A stretch of 64,000 bases of DNA, taken from Prostheceraeus crozeri. Lineage: Eukaryota; Platyhelminthes; Polycladida; Euryleptidae. The stretch is from contig CAJQUW010007741.1 in NCBI GenBank assembly GCA_907163375.1, positions 1 through 64,000 of the forward strand, read 5' to 3'. The notes under the pieces are model-generated. The model did not search any database. It saw only the letters and a list, made by a program, of their open reading frames with translations, and was not told where the DNA came from. Shown here in pieces: positions 31,000 through 43,583 of the stretch (positions within the stretch are counted from its first letter, which is position 1; each line of letters opens with the position of its first letter). The position numbers and the translations under genes are program-made.

Positions 31000-33900
31000 C
31001 GGCGATACAGACGTTGCTTCTCAGCGCTGCTTAGACGGCGAGACATCGAGTTAGAATCTGATCGGCGATAACTCAGACTAGGCTTTTATTAATCCCGTTA
31101 TGACGTGGGATCGTCACTAAAGGTACACGTGAGTCATGTGCAAGTTAGTGGGTAGGCCTTGTACAGTAGTTAGCTGAATGGCCGAGTCGTGCAGGTGTAA
31201 GCAAAAACAATGCTGATGGATGGCTTGGCAAACGTACGTAGTCATGGAAAGACTCGAAGCTGTATGACAACATAATTATCACTTCTGTAGACCATTTTAT
31301 ATGAAATTTCTCTGACTGCATTTGAAATGTGCTTTCGTTTAACATACATATCCATTCATAATGTATCTTGATTCATGCGTTATAAAAACTATAAATTAAG
31401 TTTGGACGATAGTGACTGTGTTATTATTGACTGTGTCTTAGCAGTCCTGTATATTATCAGGGGAATATGGAAATTTATGTCATTGGTGTTGCGAAAAAAA
31501 ATGGGTGACACCAGTGACAGTAACACCAGTGACAAAAATGTCTTGTTATTTAAATAACCGACGATAAAAAGAGAATTTTAATTTTTAAGATGCTGGAGTG
31601 TGAAGTAAAGGCACCACTCACATAGCAAAACATGGAATTTGTCAAAATTTTCATTTAGCCTCTGCGACAGTCGCGTAACAGCAGTGGCGAAGAATTTTTA
31701 TAATCTTAATTTTCATTCTGATCAAACGAGTTCTGCTGTGCATATATGAAAGTACTATCATTCTACACTATACATGCCGTTTACCTATACATTGAGTGCA
31801 AGTATCATGCTAGAATCAGAATTTTGATGTCTCTCAATGTGAGTTAGACAATGAAAATGTAGTGTGTAACACCACTGACACAAAACCCAGGGACACCGCT
31901 ACTCTAAGACATTTCAAGCAGGAGAATATAACCTTTGTTCAAAAACAGTAATGTTTTATACTTATGTATCATCTTCACACATGTCTAAAATCAGGACCAA
32001 TTTACAGCAAAAACTTGTCATCAGAGCTCAATCTTTAATTCGAACAGCATCCGGGACAGGTAGCACCAGTGACATTTTACAAACACATGATTTCGCGACA
32101 CGAAGTAAAACTAAATTTCAGACTTATTTTTTATTAGTGTCTGTTATATGGATCCTAATATTTACTATGAAAGCAAAAAATCCGATGTCACAGATGAGTG
32201 ACACATGTCACAGATAATGAACTTTTACTAGGTACGACTGGACTATCATCACTGTCACCTTCCGCAGGATTTTTGAGCAAAAATTATTCTTTCCATATTT
32301 CGCAGTCGATCAATGAAATTTGTAGATGATATTTTTTGGCGTAGTTCAATCTCTTGAGCAATACAGTAATAAGCAGCATTCTTTTTAACAAAAGATCCTA
32401 TTTCGAGATTGGATTGAGGGTTTAATAGCTTGCATCATTTGCATGGCAATTCTCTTCTTCAGCAATATTAAGCAGATAGCATATCTACCGTTATATTGGC
32501 TATGGAAAAACCAGTTTTCGGTATTACGGAAACTATAAAGTGCAGATATAATCGCTATTGGGACCCTTATTTTTGACGAATTCTCATAACACATGACAAA
32601 ATTCACAGAGATTCTGGCGCGACTTCTGATATCAATTAACGTTGAATTTTTGAAGTTTGGTTAATTTTTAATTCCGCCACAGTTGGAATTCATGAATATG
32701 AATGAGCTTCATCCAGAGATGGAGTGCTTCATTAATCAAATCAAACATGATGACAATACTTTGCAAAACTGATCTTTTTCTTCAAACACACCACGTCTCT
32801 TGACATGACAATAGAATCTTTAATATGATAGCTGACAAGCATAAGCTGGGCGGATAATCTTATCAGTATGATTATGAGTCTTTGTAATATTTCTAGGCAT
32901 ATCAACAGAACGAAGAATTATGTCGTTATTTCGATTATTTAAGCATCATATGCTCAAAACAAATTCAAAATCATGAGACAATCTAGAAAAGAGATGACAG
33001 TTATTAATGATGCAATGAATCCACATTGCCCTGAAGGAAACATAATAACAAATCCTTGTAAGGAAACCAGGTTGGTATGTGACTGAGAAATTGTGGTCAA
33101 AACGATACCTTGAAGTAAGTGATTGTGCCCTTCTTGGCAGTTCGTAATATGTTATCAAAATTGACTGAAAATTAAAATATCAGATAAACAGGAAAAAAAG
33201 CGGAAGCGGAAAATTTTGAGGCGGGCAGTAACATGCAGAAGATACCTTTCGGATTGTCTTTCAAACCGAACGACCCTTGAGTAGCCTCTCAAGAAAGCAG
33301 AAGTAGAGACTCACCTGCTGAAAAAGTTGCTGGAACCATGCGCTTGCAAACAGACCGAAACAGTGCTGCTTAAAGCATGCAGTGCAAGAGAATTACTGTC
33401 TTACATGAAACAAATAATGCATCAACAAATCTAAACTAGTCATCAAATCAATGTTTTGAAAGCATTCGACATCCACATCATCGGTGGTGAAGAGACACTT
33501 CTCTGAGGAATTACAGAAATTACTTTGCCAGACGAATCAATAACATGGCGAATAATATGCAAAAAGAGGAATAAAGCCGTTAAATGTTCTCTTAAGATCC
33601 TCTGTATAATAGAAAATGAATTACCACTTCCGCTTTCATAAGTTCTCAAAAGTCAAAACGTTTATTTCGAATTTGGAACACGTAATACAATATTGACGAT
33701 GATACATGAGTGATAAAATGGTTATGTATAATGAATGAGGTGGCAGATGGGATGTAGAACTACGTGACGTGATAAGACAGATCGAGAGAACAGGCCATAA
33801 TTCATTACATGCATCATAAATTAAGTTCTATAACCTTTGCAAGTTAATTTCTGTTTCGAATTTCCATGCTTTTATTTCATGTTCATTCTACATGAATGTA

Positions 33901-35544
33901 CATGATCATGTACGTGTTTGATTATTGGTCAATCTTGACGCGCTTCCGTAAGTGTCTATCTCATCCCTGTTGAAGACGAAATATCGGTGCTAGTTCCTCA
34001 ATCCAGCCAGTGATATTTTCCTATTTTTAAAATTAGATTAGCAGGACCTGGATTTCGGTCGTATGATCAATTATATAGTTTGCAATGAACAATTGTCATC
34101 TATCAAATGCGATATAACAGCTTAAAATGGTCGCCTTATTAGCAGTAGACCATGTTATTCCAAATGTTATTAATTATCTTCTATAACCTAATGATGTAGA
34201 AATTCACATTTTCGACTTTCATGCAATTGTTAAATCTTCAAAATAGAGTGCTGTTGTGGATTCTGGAGCTGGAAGCAGTAATGTGGAAATGCCAAACCTG
34301 GTCTCGTTTCGGACATGAAATTTTCCGTTAGCACAATAGACCGTCCGAGCCCGTTTAAATTAACAGCCGGTTATTCAATTTCTGTACATTATTGCTTCAA
34401 GGTTCGATGCGTATGAAACAATATTTGCTGGGCCGAAAATGACCATCCATGATTTTAGGTTCCACATATTTCGTATAACCTAAGAACGAAAAATGTGCTA
34501 GTTAGATATATTTTCCTAGATAATTAAAACTTTCTCAAAATTTTGAAATTTAAATAGTTTGAAATGACCATTTCTAATTTTTGTTTTAAATCATGTCTAG
34601 GAGTTGTCAGAAACCAAAGAAGTCAATTTGAGTCAATTGATGATAGTAATATGTGTATTACAAGTATACATTATTGCATATGTATAGGCTAATTAAAGCA
34701 CAAAGTCATCGGAAATATATCGAACAGAATAGCAATTGATAGATATAAATGGCAAAATAAGCGGTGAATGTTTTCAAATGCCATGGATTATTTACATGTC
34801 TATAGTCCATTTTCATCATGTTCTATAATAAAACTCTTTTTGGTATGCTCGTAAAGTGCATAACTTATTAACTTGCTGACTATTAACTTATTAAAGCAAC
34901 TTGCTCTAAAAATGTTTTTTTCATTCATAATTAAAACGTACACGTACTTCTAATAGGGCTGTGCGCGGTGAACCGGTGCACCAAAAGTCTTATCTTCGTC
35001 ACAGTAAGTATGGATAGGAAACAATTTTAAGCATGCAGCACTTCGAACATTTTCAATGCCGTAGGCTACTTGCCAATTTCTGGCATTACATTTCTAAATA
35101 ATGTAAATGAAATTTCATGAAAGTCGCAGCTCTATAACTTGCAACTTAAAATAAGCGATGCATTTCCTGATTTAGAGAAAAAGTAAGTTTTAAGTGACAA
35201 AATTAGACAATTCAAGCTCGTAATGAACAATTTTAGTCCACAAAATCTCAATTCCCGTGAACTCAGAATTCCGGAATCTTATGGTGAATATCTGATGCCG
35301 AAACTGGATTCCCGAATGCGACATCATTAGATATTGCACACCCACAAATGATTGCTATTATAGTGGCTCTCAAAAATCGTCATTTAAGAAACTCGGTCAT
35401 CCATATGTCACTTCCAGTGCGTGGAGTTTTCCATTAGTTTTCCTGCTATTTATTTAAGTATGATCTGCATTTAACTCAACACATTTACACTAATGCACGC
35501 AACAAGAGTCAAATCCTGCCTTCCAGATTTTAAGGACTTAACTG
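31000..35544. other. Long AT-rich noncoding stretch
   Basis: No credible gene in about 4.5 kb. ACACCAGTGACA-type words cluster at 31503-31532, 31865-31880, 32059-32075 and 32190-32212 (see findings). The remaining sequence shows no long repeats that I can detect. Confidence 0.5.
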
Positions 35545-36542
35545 CACTGTAAATCAATACCAATCACATACGAAGGATGTATACCAAAATATTTTTTTGG
35601 TATATTTCTGTATTCTCTTGGTATATATTTGCATGCTTTTGTATGTTATTTCAAATGTGGTATGCTTTGCATACTAAAGACATTCAGGCACAATGTTAAA
35701 AGAAAGCATAAATCATGTCCAAAGTATGTTGATTTAAGGCCTTTTGTCAATAAAGATCGCACTAATGCTACTACTGTTCTGTAAGTAGTGAGATAATGAC
35801 ATTCAAGAGTCATACTTTCAATACCGAATTCGATTTTAAGACGCGTAAGTCCAACGCATTTCATGAATAATCAATAAGTATTCAACCATCAACAAGTATG
35901 CATATTTGAAATTAAGCATATTATCAATCCGAAATAAAACACATTATAATTCATGAAAGAAAAAATAGTTATGTCTGAGATATATAAGTCAGCATGATTG
36001 CACGAATGATATCGTTTGATTGAATTAATGTTAATCAACTTGGTTCACAAAGTAGAGCTAACTAAACGTCCTGTTAATGTTGCTAGACAAGTAGCAACGA
36101 CGACAATCTCGTGAAGCATAAACTTCACATTAAATCTTATCTGATTAAATATCACACTATGAAACAAAAACTATTCACGACTGGTATTGCAGAAAAAAGT
36201 TATTTGACAGTAGTATGTAAAACCTATATTTTTTGCTATGTGACTTAAAGCCGCACATACCAAACACATGTCAGAGGCATACGAATAAGAATGAATTTGC
36301 ATCGGGTCTCGTATATAAAACATACCAACAACTCATATTTCAGTGTAAAGCAGCCAATCACAGACAGAATAGCTCGTATCGCTACATATCAATCACATAC
36401 GAAAGTAAGTGAGATGTGGTATATGAAAAACATACCATATCTCTGTAAACATACGAGAATCTCGCATCAGATGTTAGTTTCAAATTGTATGTGATTTTGG
36501 TATATGGTTGTATGTAATTTTCGTATCCAGCGATTTACAGTG
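35545..36542 (+). mobile_element. 1-kb TA-flanked MITE, copy 2
   Basis: 998 bp starting CACTGTAAATC (a four-base GCTC deletion follows, relative to the other copies) and ending AGCGATTTACAGTG. The right flank is TA, and the left flank is TG where TA is expected, so one duplication half has mutated. It has the same GTATG/CATAC-rich subterminal regions as copies 1 and 3. Confidence 0.85.
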
Positions 36543-37430
36543 TAGCTATACGCAGAAATATCTCTAATAATACGGTCTTCAGTGTGACTCTATGAAATTT
36601 TCGGTGCAACGGTATATATATATATATTGATTTATTGATGCTTACATGCCATCTTGTATCTTGTGAATTTATGTCTCATGGTAGTTTGAAAGAATTCATT
36701 ATATTACATAGATTGCTGAATAAGCGATTTTGGCTTGGGAGTTCTAGGTAAATCACCATTTTATTTTTGTTTAAATGATAGTATTGAAATCTCGCCTGCG
36801 ATATCAAAGCCTTAAACTTGATGATTGTTAACCATGAATGACAGATTTCAGAACGCAATTTTATAGGAGCAATTAAAAAAATTAAAGGCGCAACCGGTCA
36901 ATTGACCGGCTCGGGAGTTCTAGGATTATTAAATTAGTCCATTCTGATGTCATATTGGAGATTGGAAGATGATGTCGATTTCAATTGTTAAGCTTTTTAA
37001 CAATATTGTTCATTAGCAAGGGTTGTCATAATTGTAATATTTAAAATTCTTTGAGTGATGAGAGTCAACAGGCGGAGATGAAGGAAACTGGCTTGATCTC
37101 TGATATTCCCATTTGTATTGTTAACACTGAACGTGCGCGCTTGAACATATTTTCAATAGAAGTGAGCTTCAAATTGCCAGATTTCTTTGAATCGATTATC
37201 GGGCTTGGAGAGTAGCCGGTGAATGCAGCTGCGCATCAATCGGCACGTCAATTATCCTCAATCTAGCATTAACTGGCGCCACAGTTGACACTAGCCTTCA
37301 ATTATTATAGATACGAAACTCGAGTTGCTGCTACAAGGTGTAGCAAAAGTTTCTCCCCAGTCACATAAATAATAGATCAAACTGCTCTAATACTAAACTG
37401 ATATAATACATCTCTGCGTAGCTCGCCTTG
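36543..37430. other. Noncoding stretch with small palindrome
   Basis: A (TA)n tract lies at 36612-36628. A perfect 16-bp palindrome CCGGTCAATTGACCGG lies at about 36894-36909, and GGGAGTTCTAGG follows both it and a site at about 36737. No gene. Confidence 0.5.
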
Positions 37431-37434
37431 CTTT

Positions 37435-38479
37435 GTGGAGGAAGGCGGCCTGTCACACTTCGATGAGGTCTTGAGATCGGCGGTTTCCTCCGTCTGCAAC
37501 GTTGACTTTGACGACACAGGTTGGAGGCAGGCTACTTTGCCGCAGAAGTATGGCGGACTTGGTCTCCGATCCGCGTCAGACATCGCTCTCCCCGCCTTCC
37601 TGTCATCTTCATTTTCAAGTGCATCTCTGATCTTCGACATCCTCAAGTCAAAAGACAAATTGAGTAGCCATAACTCAGCTCTTGAGGTGTGGTCCTCCTC
37701 CCGTCTGAGTGTTCCAGATAAGCGCGATATTCAAAGTGAATGGGACAAGCAGCTAGTGATGTTAAACAGGGACCACCTCCGTCACGAACTCGACCAACAT
37801 CGACTTGCATGCCTAGCTGCTGCTTCTCAGCCGTACAGTGGCGCTTGGCTTCAGGCAGTGCCTTCGACGTCGACCGGTACCCTTCTCGACGATGAGACAA
37901 CACGCCTGGCGGTGGCACAGCGTCTCGGCTTGAGTGTATGTGAGCCCCACCCATGCCGTTGCGGTGGCACAGTCGACAAGCGGGGCCTTCACCCGTTGTC
38001 GTGTCGTCGCAGTGCTGGCCGTTTCCCGAGACACACGGCTATCAACGACGTTGTGAAGCGAGGGCTGGATGCAGCAATGGTGGCGTCGTGTCTCGAGCTT
38101 GTAGGACTCGATCGTGGCGACGGCAAGCGACGCAGCGAAGTCGCTAGTCTGGGACGCAACCTGCGTCGACTCTTTCTCGTCTACTAACGTGTACGGCTCA
38201 GCAGTGGAGGCTGGTTCCGCTGCCACCAAAGCGGAGAAGGCAAAGCTTTCCAAGTACGCCGCCTTAGCCGATCGCTTTGTCGTCCAACCCGTAGCCGTCG
38301 AAACGTCTGGTGTCATCGGGCCTCTGACACTACCATTCCTCAAAGAAATTGGACGACGTATCGCGTTGCAACGCAATGATAGCAGAGAGAGAGAGTGGCT
38401 CTTTCAGCGGCTATCTCTTGCTATCGTCCGCGGCAACGCTATCGCTATTCGACTAGCTGGACGGCTTGATGAACAGTGA
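37435..38479 (+). mobile_element. GC-rich LINE C-terminal part with RLE-like zinc finger/endonuclease
   Basis: The plus-strand frame 37435-38187 reads LPQKYGGLGLRSASDIALPA, then HPCRCGGTVDKRGLHPLSCR and RHTAINDVVKRGL. The zinc-finger-like C-x-C...H-x3-C followed by R-H resembles the finger ahead of the restriction-like endonuclease (RLE) in R2/R4/NeSL-type LINEs. The next frame (38114-38479) continues with SLVWDATCVDSF, the expected late RLE strand, and FQRLSLAIVRGNA, a tail shared by many invertebrate retroelement proteins. A deletion with frame change around 38110-38160 removes the expected R-PD segment. It is much richer in GC than its surroundings. Confidence 0.6.
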
Positions 38480-40086
38480 TTGACAATATTCGATTTGTAT
38501 TATTAGTAGTGTCATATAGACAGTGTGAATGTTTCGCATAGATCAAACTACATGTACTTGTCTAAATAATGTGTTGTAAAAGCAGTAGCTAGCGTTACTA
38601 GCATATAGTTTCTAGCATTAGTTATTTGCGTATATTGCGTTCCTTTGGTCCAAACAAGTAAACGAATAGTTTTTAAGGAGCTAAAGTTTTGCAAATTATT
38701 CCTGTGTTTATATACATGAGACTTGGTACTTCTACAAATAAAAGTATCAAACTTGCTGGATATCAAAATGAATGAAAATCTACTAGCAGGTACTTCAATT
38801 ATGCGGAATAAGTTGATTATAAAGGAAATTTCATAAACCGCATTATACTGCAAGTATTCATGGAAAAGTTGAAATCTTATTGCGCTTCTTGGCTGAGTCT
38901 TTGCCATGATTTTATGATTCACTAAATTTGTTTCATTTCTTGAATCCGAATAGTGATGGACTCATTATATCTTTTAAAGCAATAATGATCATTGTTTTTG
39001 ATTGTGATATTTCATTCTTTCAGTAGCAGGTATTTTGTGATATGATCAAGTAAAAGAAAATGTTCTTATCATTGAGGCTAAGCATTACAGTAATAGTATT
39101 CCACCGAGTTGTAAATCTAGCATACATTGCCTCTCCAAAGTTGTCATGACACGGAGACTTTGTGAAATACTATTATGCCTGCTGTTTTGCTATCATGATC
39201 CTTCAATTCCGTGGTAATTTCTTCAAAGCTGCAAAAATGTGTCTATCTCACATTCGGCACAGAGTCTCAACTCGAGTTTGATTTAGTAAAATCGAAAATG
39301 CACACACATTGGGAATACCTAATATACTTGCTCTATGTAAAACTACTGTGCTGTAAAAGCAGTAACTAGCATCCTGGGTGCTTCTTAAGCAGTATCCGCT
39401 GCCAGCATGCACAATTTCAGTCTGATCGAAATAAATCTCTGCTTGATGACCTTAAGCCAAAGTGATCGATTGATTTTTACAACAATAAAATGGGTTTATG
39501 ATGCGAAACTTCCAACAACACAGTGCTCACTCACTTTTTTCGGATTCTATTTTTGGTGTGTGGTAGGGAGATTGAGCTCAGGAACGTACCACCTGAGCCA
39601 TTATTCAACTACGAACCAAGTTTCACGCCCACTTGCCTTTTTGTTCGTAACTTTTGCTACTTTCACGCGCAAATTCTTTTCTACGCAAACATTTTCTCCA
39701 CAGCTCTCCCACGGCAACCTTCCCGAGTAAGCAGCGATAAAGCCCCTTCTCTCAGCAAAACTGTTCAGAACAGTTCAGCTTCAGCTTAGGCCAAATATAA
39801 TTGATGAGTGGTTGGCCTAAACCAGATCGCGTTACTACTAAGGGCAAAATTACTGTGATCGCACATCCTCATTCTATGAATGAAAGCCGGATAGAGCTTC
39901 AGAAGATGATGAATGCTCCAGAGAATCCGAACAAATAGTCCATCGGCAATCAATCCTGAAATGATGGCCTAAGATACCAAGCAAAACATGGTCTTCGGCG
40001 GGATCTGCAAATGCGGTAAGGCGGACCTTTACGCCGTACCAAACATGAAATCGTCGGGCCAGACAGCATCATCGAGTTAATAATAT
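38480..40086. other. Noncoding stretch, no gene seen
   Basis: AT-rich. A word GTGTTGTAAAAGCAGTAGCTAGC at 38570 recurs diverged at about 39349. The overlapping plus-strand frames at 39407-39789 have no recognised domain. Confidence 0.5.
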
Positions 40087-40099
40087 GTCCCTCTCTAAT

Positions 40100-40333
40100 A
40101 ATTTAAGTTGTGGAGACAGGGTAAACCAGATGCTTGGTTATGAAAAAGCGCAAGTTATAGCAAAACACGATGCATTTCGCTTACCGCAAAATGTGAGACA
40201 ACTTCCGAAGATGTAGCGGCACTTCTCACATTACGTCTTTGCTCCTACACACGCTCCTCCACCGTTCTCGAGCTCTCTCCAACGCATGCCCATGAGCAGG
40301 AGTCATCGGTACAGTTGAGGCGATAAATAACCT
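40100..40333 (-). repeat. Inverted head copy of Penelope element B
   Basis: The reverse complement reads TATCGCC...GAGAGAGCTCGAGAACGG, matching the GIY-YIG coding part at about 40955-41100. It then jumps to GCGGTAAGCGAAATGCATCG, matching 41234 onwards, so about 135 bp are missing from this copy. It is followed at 40337-40371 by an (ATGATC)-type palindromic microsatellite. Confidence 0.8.
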
Positions 40334-40439
40334 TAGATCATGATGACCATGATCATGATCATGATGATCACAACCCCAGATGCATCATTTTGAAAAAGTG
40401 GCCAAGGACTCAGCGTTTAACTAGAATCAACATTTTCCT

Positions 40440-41200
40440 ACCGCGATGATTTTCAACATCGCTACGTGGATGACATCATCGTACAGTGGACTAGACCTAT
40501 GGAAGAGCTGGATAATTTCTTAAATCATTTGAATTCGCTACGGTCGTATACTCAATTTACTATGGAGCTAGAGATGGATTCGACTCTTCCTTTCCTTGAC
40601 GCACTTATCAAGAAAATGAAATGCTGATATCTACCAAGTCTACAGAAAGCCAAGTCATACCAACTTATACTTAAATCGCTCATCCTGCCATCATCCGAGG
40701 GTTTTCAGGGGACTAATCACAGAACTAGAGAAATCTGTTCTCAGGAATCTCTTAACAGTGAGTTCCAAAAATTGGAAAGAATTTTTCGGATGAACGGATT
40801 CAGTTTCAGTGAGAGCAAGCGGGTATTCGATCTTCCCGAATCCGATGGCGGAGTTTATCTCATCTACATTGAGATAATCGGTGTGAAGACATTTTACAAG
40901 CCAATATTTATCTTGAGGAATATATTGGCAAGAAAGATACCGGCCGGCACTTCGGGTTGTTTATCGCTTCAACTGTGCCTATGACTTCTGGTCATGGGCA
41001 TACGTTGGAGAGAGCTCGAGAACGGTGGAGGAGCGTGTGAAGGAGCAAAGACGTAATTTGAGAACTGCCGCTACATCTTCGGAAGTAGTAAATCTGGCTT
41101 ATGTCATTTTCATAGAGAATTCGAACGCTTATTGACTATTGATGATTTATCGATCATGTCTGAACAAAAATTTCGTTCATTTATTTAGGTTGTGAAATGA
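40440..41200 (+). pseudogene. Penelope-like RT C-terminal half and GIY-YIG domain
   Basis: Reads HRYVDDIIVQW (catalytic YVDD), NHLNSLRSYTQFTMELEMD, STLPFLDALIKK, a stop, VYRKPSHTNLYLNRSSCHHP, then further on VYRFNCAYDFWSWAYVGESS and RTVEERVKEQRRNL. These are RT motif C to the thumb and the GIY-YIG start of Penelope-like elements (FTME.E..G.LPFLD, YRKPTHT). Frame changes separate RT from nuclease, so the copy is inactive. Confidence 0.8.
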
Positions 41201-41213
41201 TTTTGTGATTTTA

Positions 41214-41265
41214 GAACGTGACCATCCTTACCGGCGGTAAGCGAAATGCATCGTGCTTTGCATTA
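41214..41265 (+). ncRNA. Conserved hairpin-GAAA motif, hammerhead-like (Penelope B 3' end)
   Basis: GTGACCA, TC, hairpin CTTACC-GGC-GGTAAG, C, GAA, then ATGC-loop-GCAT. Compared with the copy at 18467-18512 one stem pair has changed from G-C to A-U on both sides. Hammerhead ribozymes are known in Penelope elements, but the canonical CUGANGA box and stem I are not present here. The inverted head copy (about 40165-40190) keeps only the GGTAAGC-GAAATGC half. Confidence 0.35.
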
Positions 41266-41419
41266 ACTTGCGCTTTTTCATAATCGAACATCTGGTTTAC
41301 CCTGGCAAGCCTCCACAACCTAAATCATATTCATGTCATAGGGTTTACTCAAGCGTCCATCTTTAATGTTGTCATTAATAGTAGCCAGATGCAGACAGAT
41401 TGATTAGGATGATTGTCTT

Positions 41420-42620
41420 CATCGATTGCTCACGCAACGGACTGGATTCGTGCCCAATTGATCACATTAGGACCATTGCTGCAAGTCTCAATAATCCATG
41501 TGTTATTAAAACAACTTCACCCCAAGAACCTTGTGCAGGTACTTCTGTGCATCAGGCAGAAATGGGGAGCTCATCACGCAGGCCAAATTTTTCTACGCTG
41601 AAAGAGTCAGTTAAGACAACTAGTACTGTTGCAGTAGATGGTCTCGATTATTTTGACTATTTTCTGTGTGAGTCAGTGCCGGTGGAGGAGCTGATACATG
41701 CTTGGCAATCGATCGAGTCAAAGGCAGGTTTGAAATTCACGAATACAATCCAGAGAGGTTGTCTGAGCTCATGGCGTTGTTCGATTATTCGCCGGATCAC
41801 AATCTGGTGACCCTGCATCTTCCTGGTCGAAAACCTCCCTGGTTCTCCCTGAGAAAAAAGTCAACGACATGTCTTAAGTAATCAAGAATAATACCTTCTA
41901 GAAATTTGTAAGCAACGTTCAGGAATGCCTCGATAGCTATTGCAGTTTCCTTTATCGCCTTTCTTGTAAAGTGAGATTAGAACCGACATTTTCTATTCAT
42001 AAGGCATATTCTCTGTTCTCCAAATTTCAAGAATTAGTGCGTGAAGACGCTTTGCAAGAGTATGATCACCGGAGTTGCATAATACCGTCGATTCCAGGAG
42101 TGGTCTGTTCTCTCATACAACAGATCAAATTTTCTGTTTCTACCAGGGTTGGTTTGGAAGTAAACAGGGATAGAGAACGTTTGAGGGGGCTTGAAATAGA
42201 GGTACCGAAGGTGAGGGTCTATTTAAAAACTCGGCGAATTGGTCCTTCCAGCGTCCATCAGCCTGTTTCTTTCAGCATGTCGCTTTGTCGTTGGAAATTG
42301 CTTTCTTGATTTCTGACGTAAAGCTTTACGCTGATCGGCTTTATTGATATTGCGACGACGTTCAACGAGTGATAATGTACTCGTATGTGGAGACTTCCGG
42401 TCATTTCTTGCATGGGTGGTGTTACTGTAGAAGACATGATTCTCGTTGCGCCAAAGAAACTTCTTTGGAAGTCTACGATCTTCCTCAAGCCACGGGTCTG
42501 AGTCTCGTAGGCGACGTTTGGTAGATTGCTTGGACACTGATTGATTTCGAGCAGCCATAATTGGCTGATCATGAAGTTGCACTAATTGATCACATGTGAA
42601 ATGATTCCATTTAGATAACA
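41420..42620 (-). mobile_element. LINE reverse-transcriptase fragment
   Basis: From right to left: a basic linker region (open frame 42223-42621), QFAEFLNRPSPSVP, REQTTPGIDGIMQL, RLHALILEIWRTENMPYE, VLISLYKKGDKGNCNSYRGI, a YKFLEG-like segment, and IRRIIEQRHELRQPLWIVFV followed by NFKPAFDSIDC. This is the fingers/palm order of a non-LTR RT (KAPGIDGI, KKGDK..C.NYRGI, VFVDFKKAFDSI). Parts are in different frames. It ends near Penelope element B, which may have inserted in it. Confidence 0.7.
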
Positions 42621-43300
42621 CAGATCACACAGAGAGGAGTCAACGAGCAGTCCACAAAAACTATGAGTCAATCACAACAACAATCATAATTACTATTGAA
42701 ACCAATTACTGCCAAAATAACAATGGCATATACTCGAATATAAAATTAATCCCAGCATCCCATGAGAAAAGACCCGCGGGATAGCAGGATTGCAATCCTT
42801 AATCATCATCCATCATTTTTTGTCTACAATGTCGTCGAAACAGGTAAATGTTGATGGTTCTGAGGAACATTAAACAGTTGGCCAAGCCGCAACGCAGTGA
42901 CACCAGTATGAGGATAACTGACAAATTAAAGTTGATTCCTTTCTTGCAAACGTGTTTTTGATATTTCAGAACTCCGGTATTTGACAGAACCGTATCCTTG
43001 CATTGAGATATTCACATACATCTGCATTGTGCAAGTATTCGTTCGAAGCTCCGTTTATTACCGTATCGCACATGTATAGTTCATATGCATGGCCTTATTT
43101 GCTAAATGTGTACAACTTGAAAAATGTGTTTTTTGCAGGATTATTAAGTTAAGAAACAATGTACATAGGTAGATCTCTATATCTTTAAATGTGGAAAATC
43201 AAAAAAATAATAATCGAATTCAACATAAACATATGTTGAGGGACTTATCCACAACTTCAGAAAAACCCCTGGAAACCGGGTTGTGAATCGACCTCGGGTT
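42621..43300. other. Noncoding stretch, no gene seen
   Basis: AT-rich; nothing recognised. Confidence 0.5.
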
Positions 43301-43309
43301 GCAATCGCT

Positions 43310-43480
43310 AGTGTATATGCATATTGAAATCGCCTGCTATTCTCGTTGAACCAGAATCAGTCGAGAAAAGCTCCAATATACGTGAGACCTCCACAAATAA
43401 TTGTGAGCGGACAGGTCCAGTACGATATAGTGGAGTAATTGTACTGAACACAGAGCTTTCTCTAAATACAACAGGCTTCC
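43310..43480 (-). mobile_element. Small LINE endonuclease (APE) remnant
   Basis: The minus strand reads VEVSRILELF then STDSGSTRIAGDFNMHI, matching the GDFN-x-H motif of LINE apurinic-like endonucleases with the usual preceding helix. It is too short to place in a clade. Confidence 0.4.
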
Positions 43481-43499
43481 CTTATTTGAAATGAGAAGC

Positions 43500-43583
43500 C
43501 TCTTAGGCACACTGTGTGCATCATGTGAAAGTCTCATTTTCGGCCTTGTTTCCTGCAGAAACTCGTTGTGGCTGACGGATCAT
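43500..43583 (-). repeat. Single end of the foldback family (see 46664-47386)
   Basis: GTGAAAGTCTCATTTTCGGC, then TTTCCTGCAGAAACTCGTTG and TGGCTGACGGATCATTG, closely match the right end of the foldback element at 47325-47390. No second arm is found near it, so this is a truncated or solo end. Confidence 0.7.

Larger units (their letters stand above)
40100..41354 (+). mobile_element. Penelope-like element B, 5'-truncated with inverted head copy
   Basis: It encodes the second half of the RT and the GIY-YIG nuclease on the plus strand. Its left end (40100-40333) is an inverted, internally deleted copy of its right end. Imperfect direct repeats GTCCCTCTCTAAT (40087-40099) and GTCCATCTTTAAT (41355-41367), 11 of 13 identical, flank it as a probable target duplication. 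This is the classical partial-tandem/inverted layout of Penelope insertions. Stops and frame changes are present. Confidence 0.8.

Noticed and set aside
42223-42621. Minus-strand basic frame with SLVERRRNIN, at first sight bHLH-like (ERRRRFNIN)
   Set aside because: The rest of the helix-loop-helix is absent, and adjoining sequence in the same direction is a LINE linker and reverse transcriptase.
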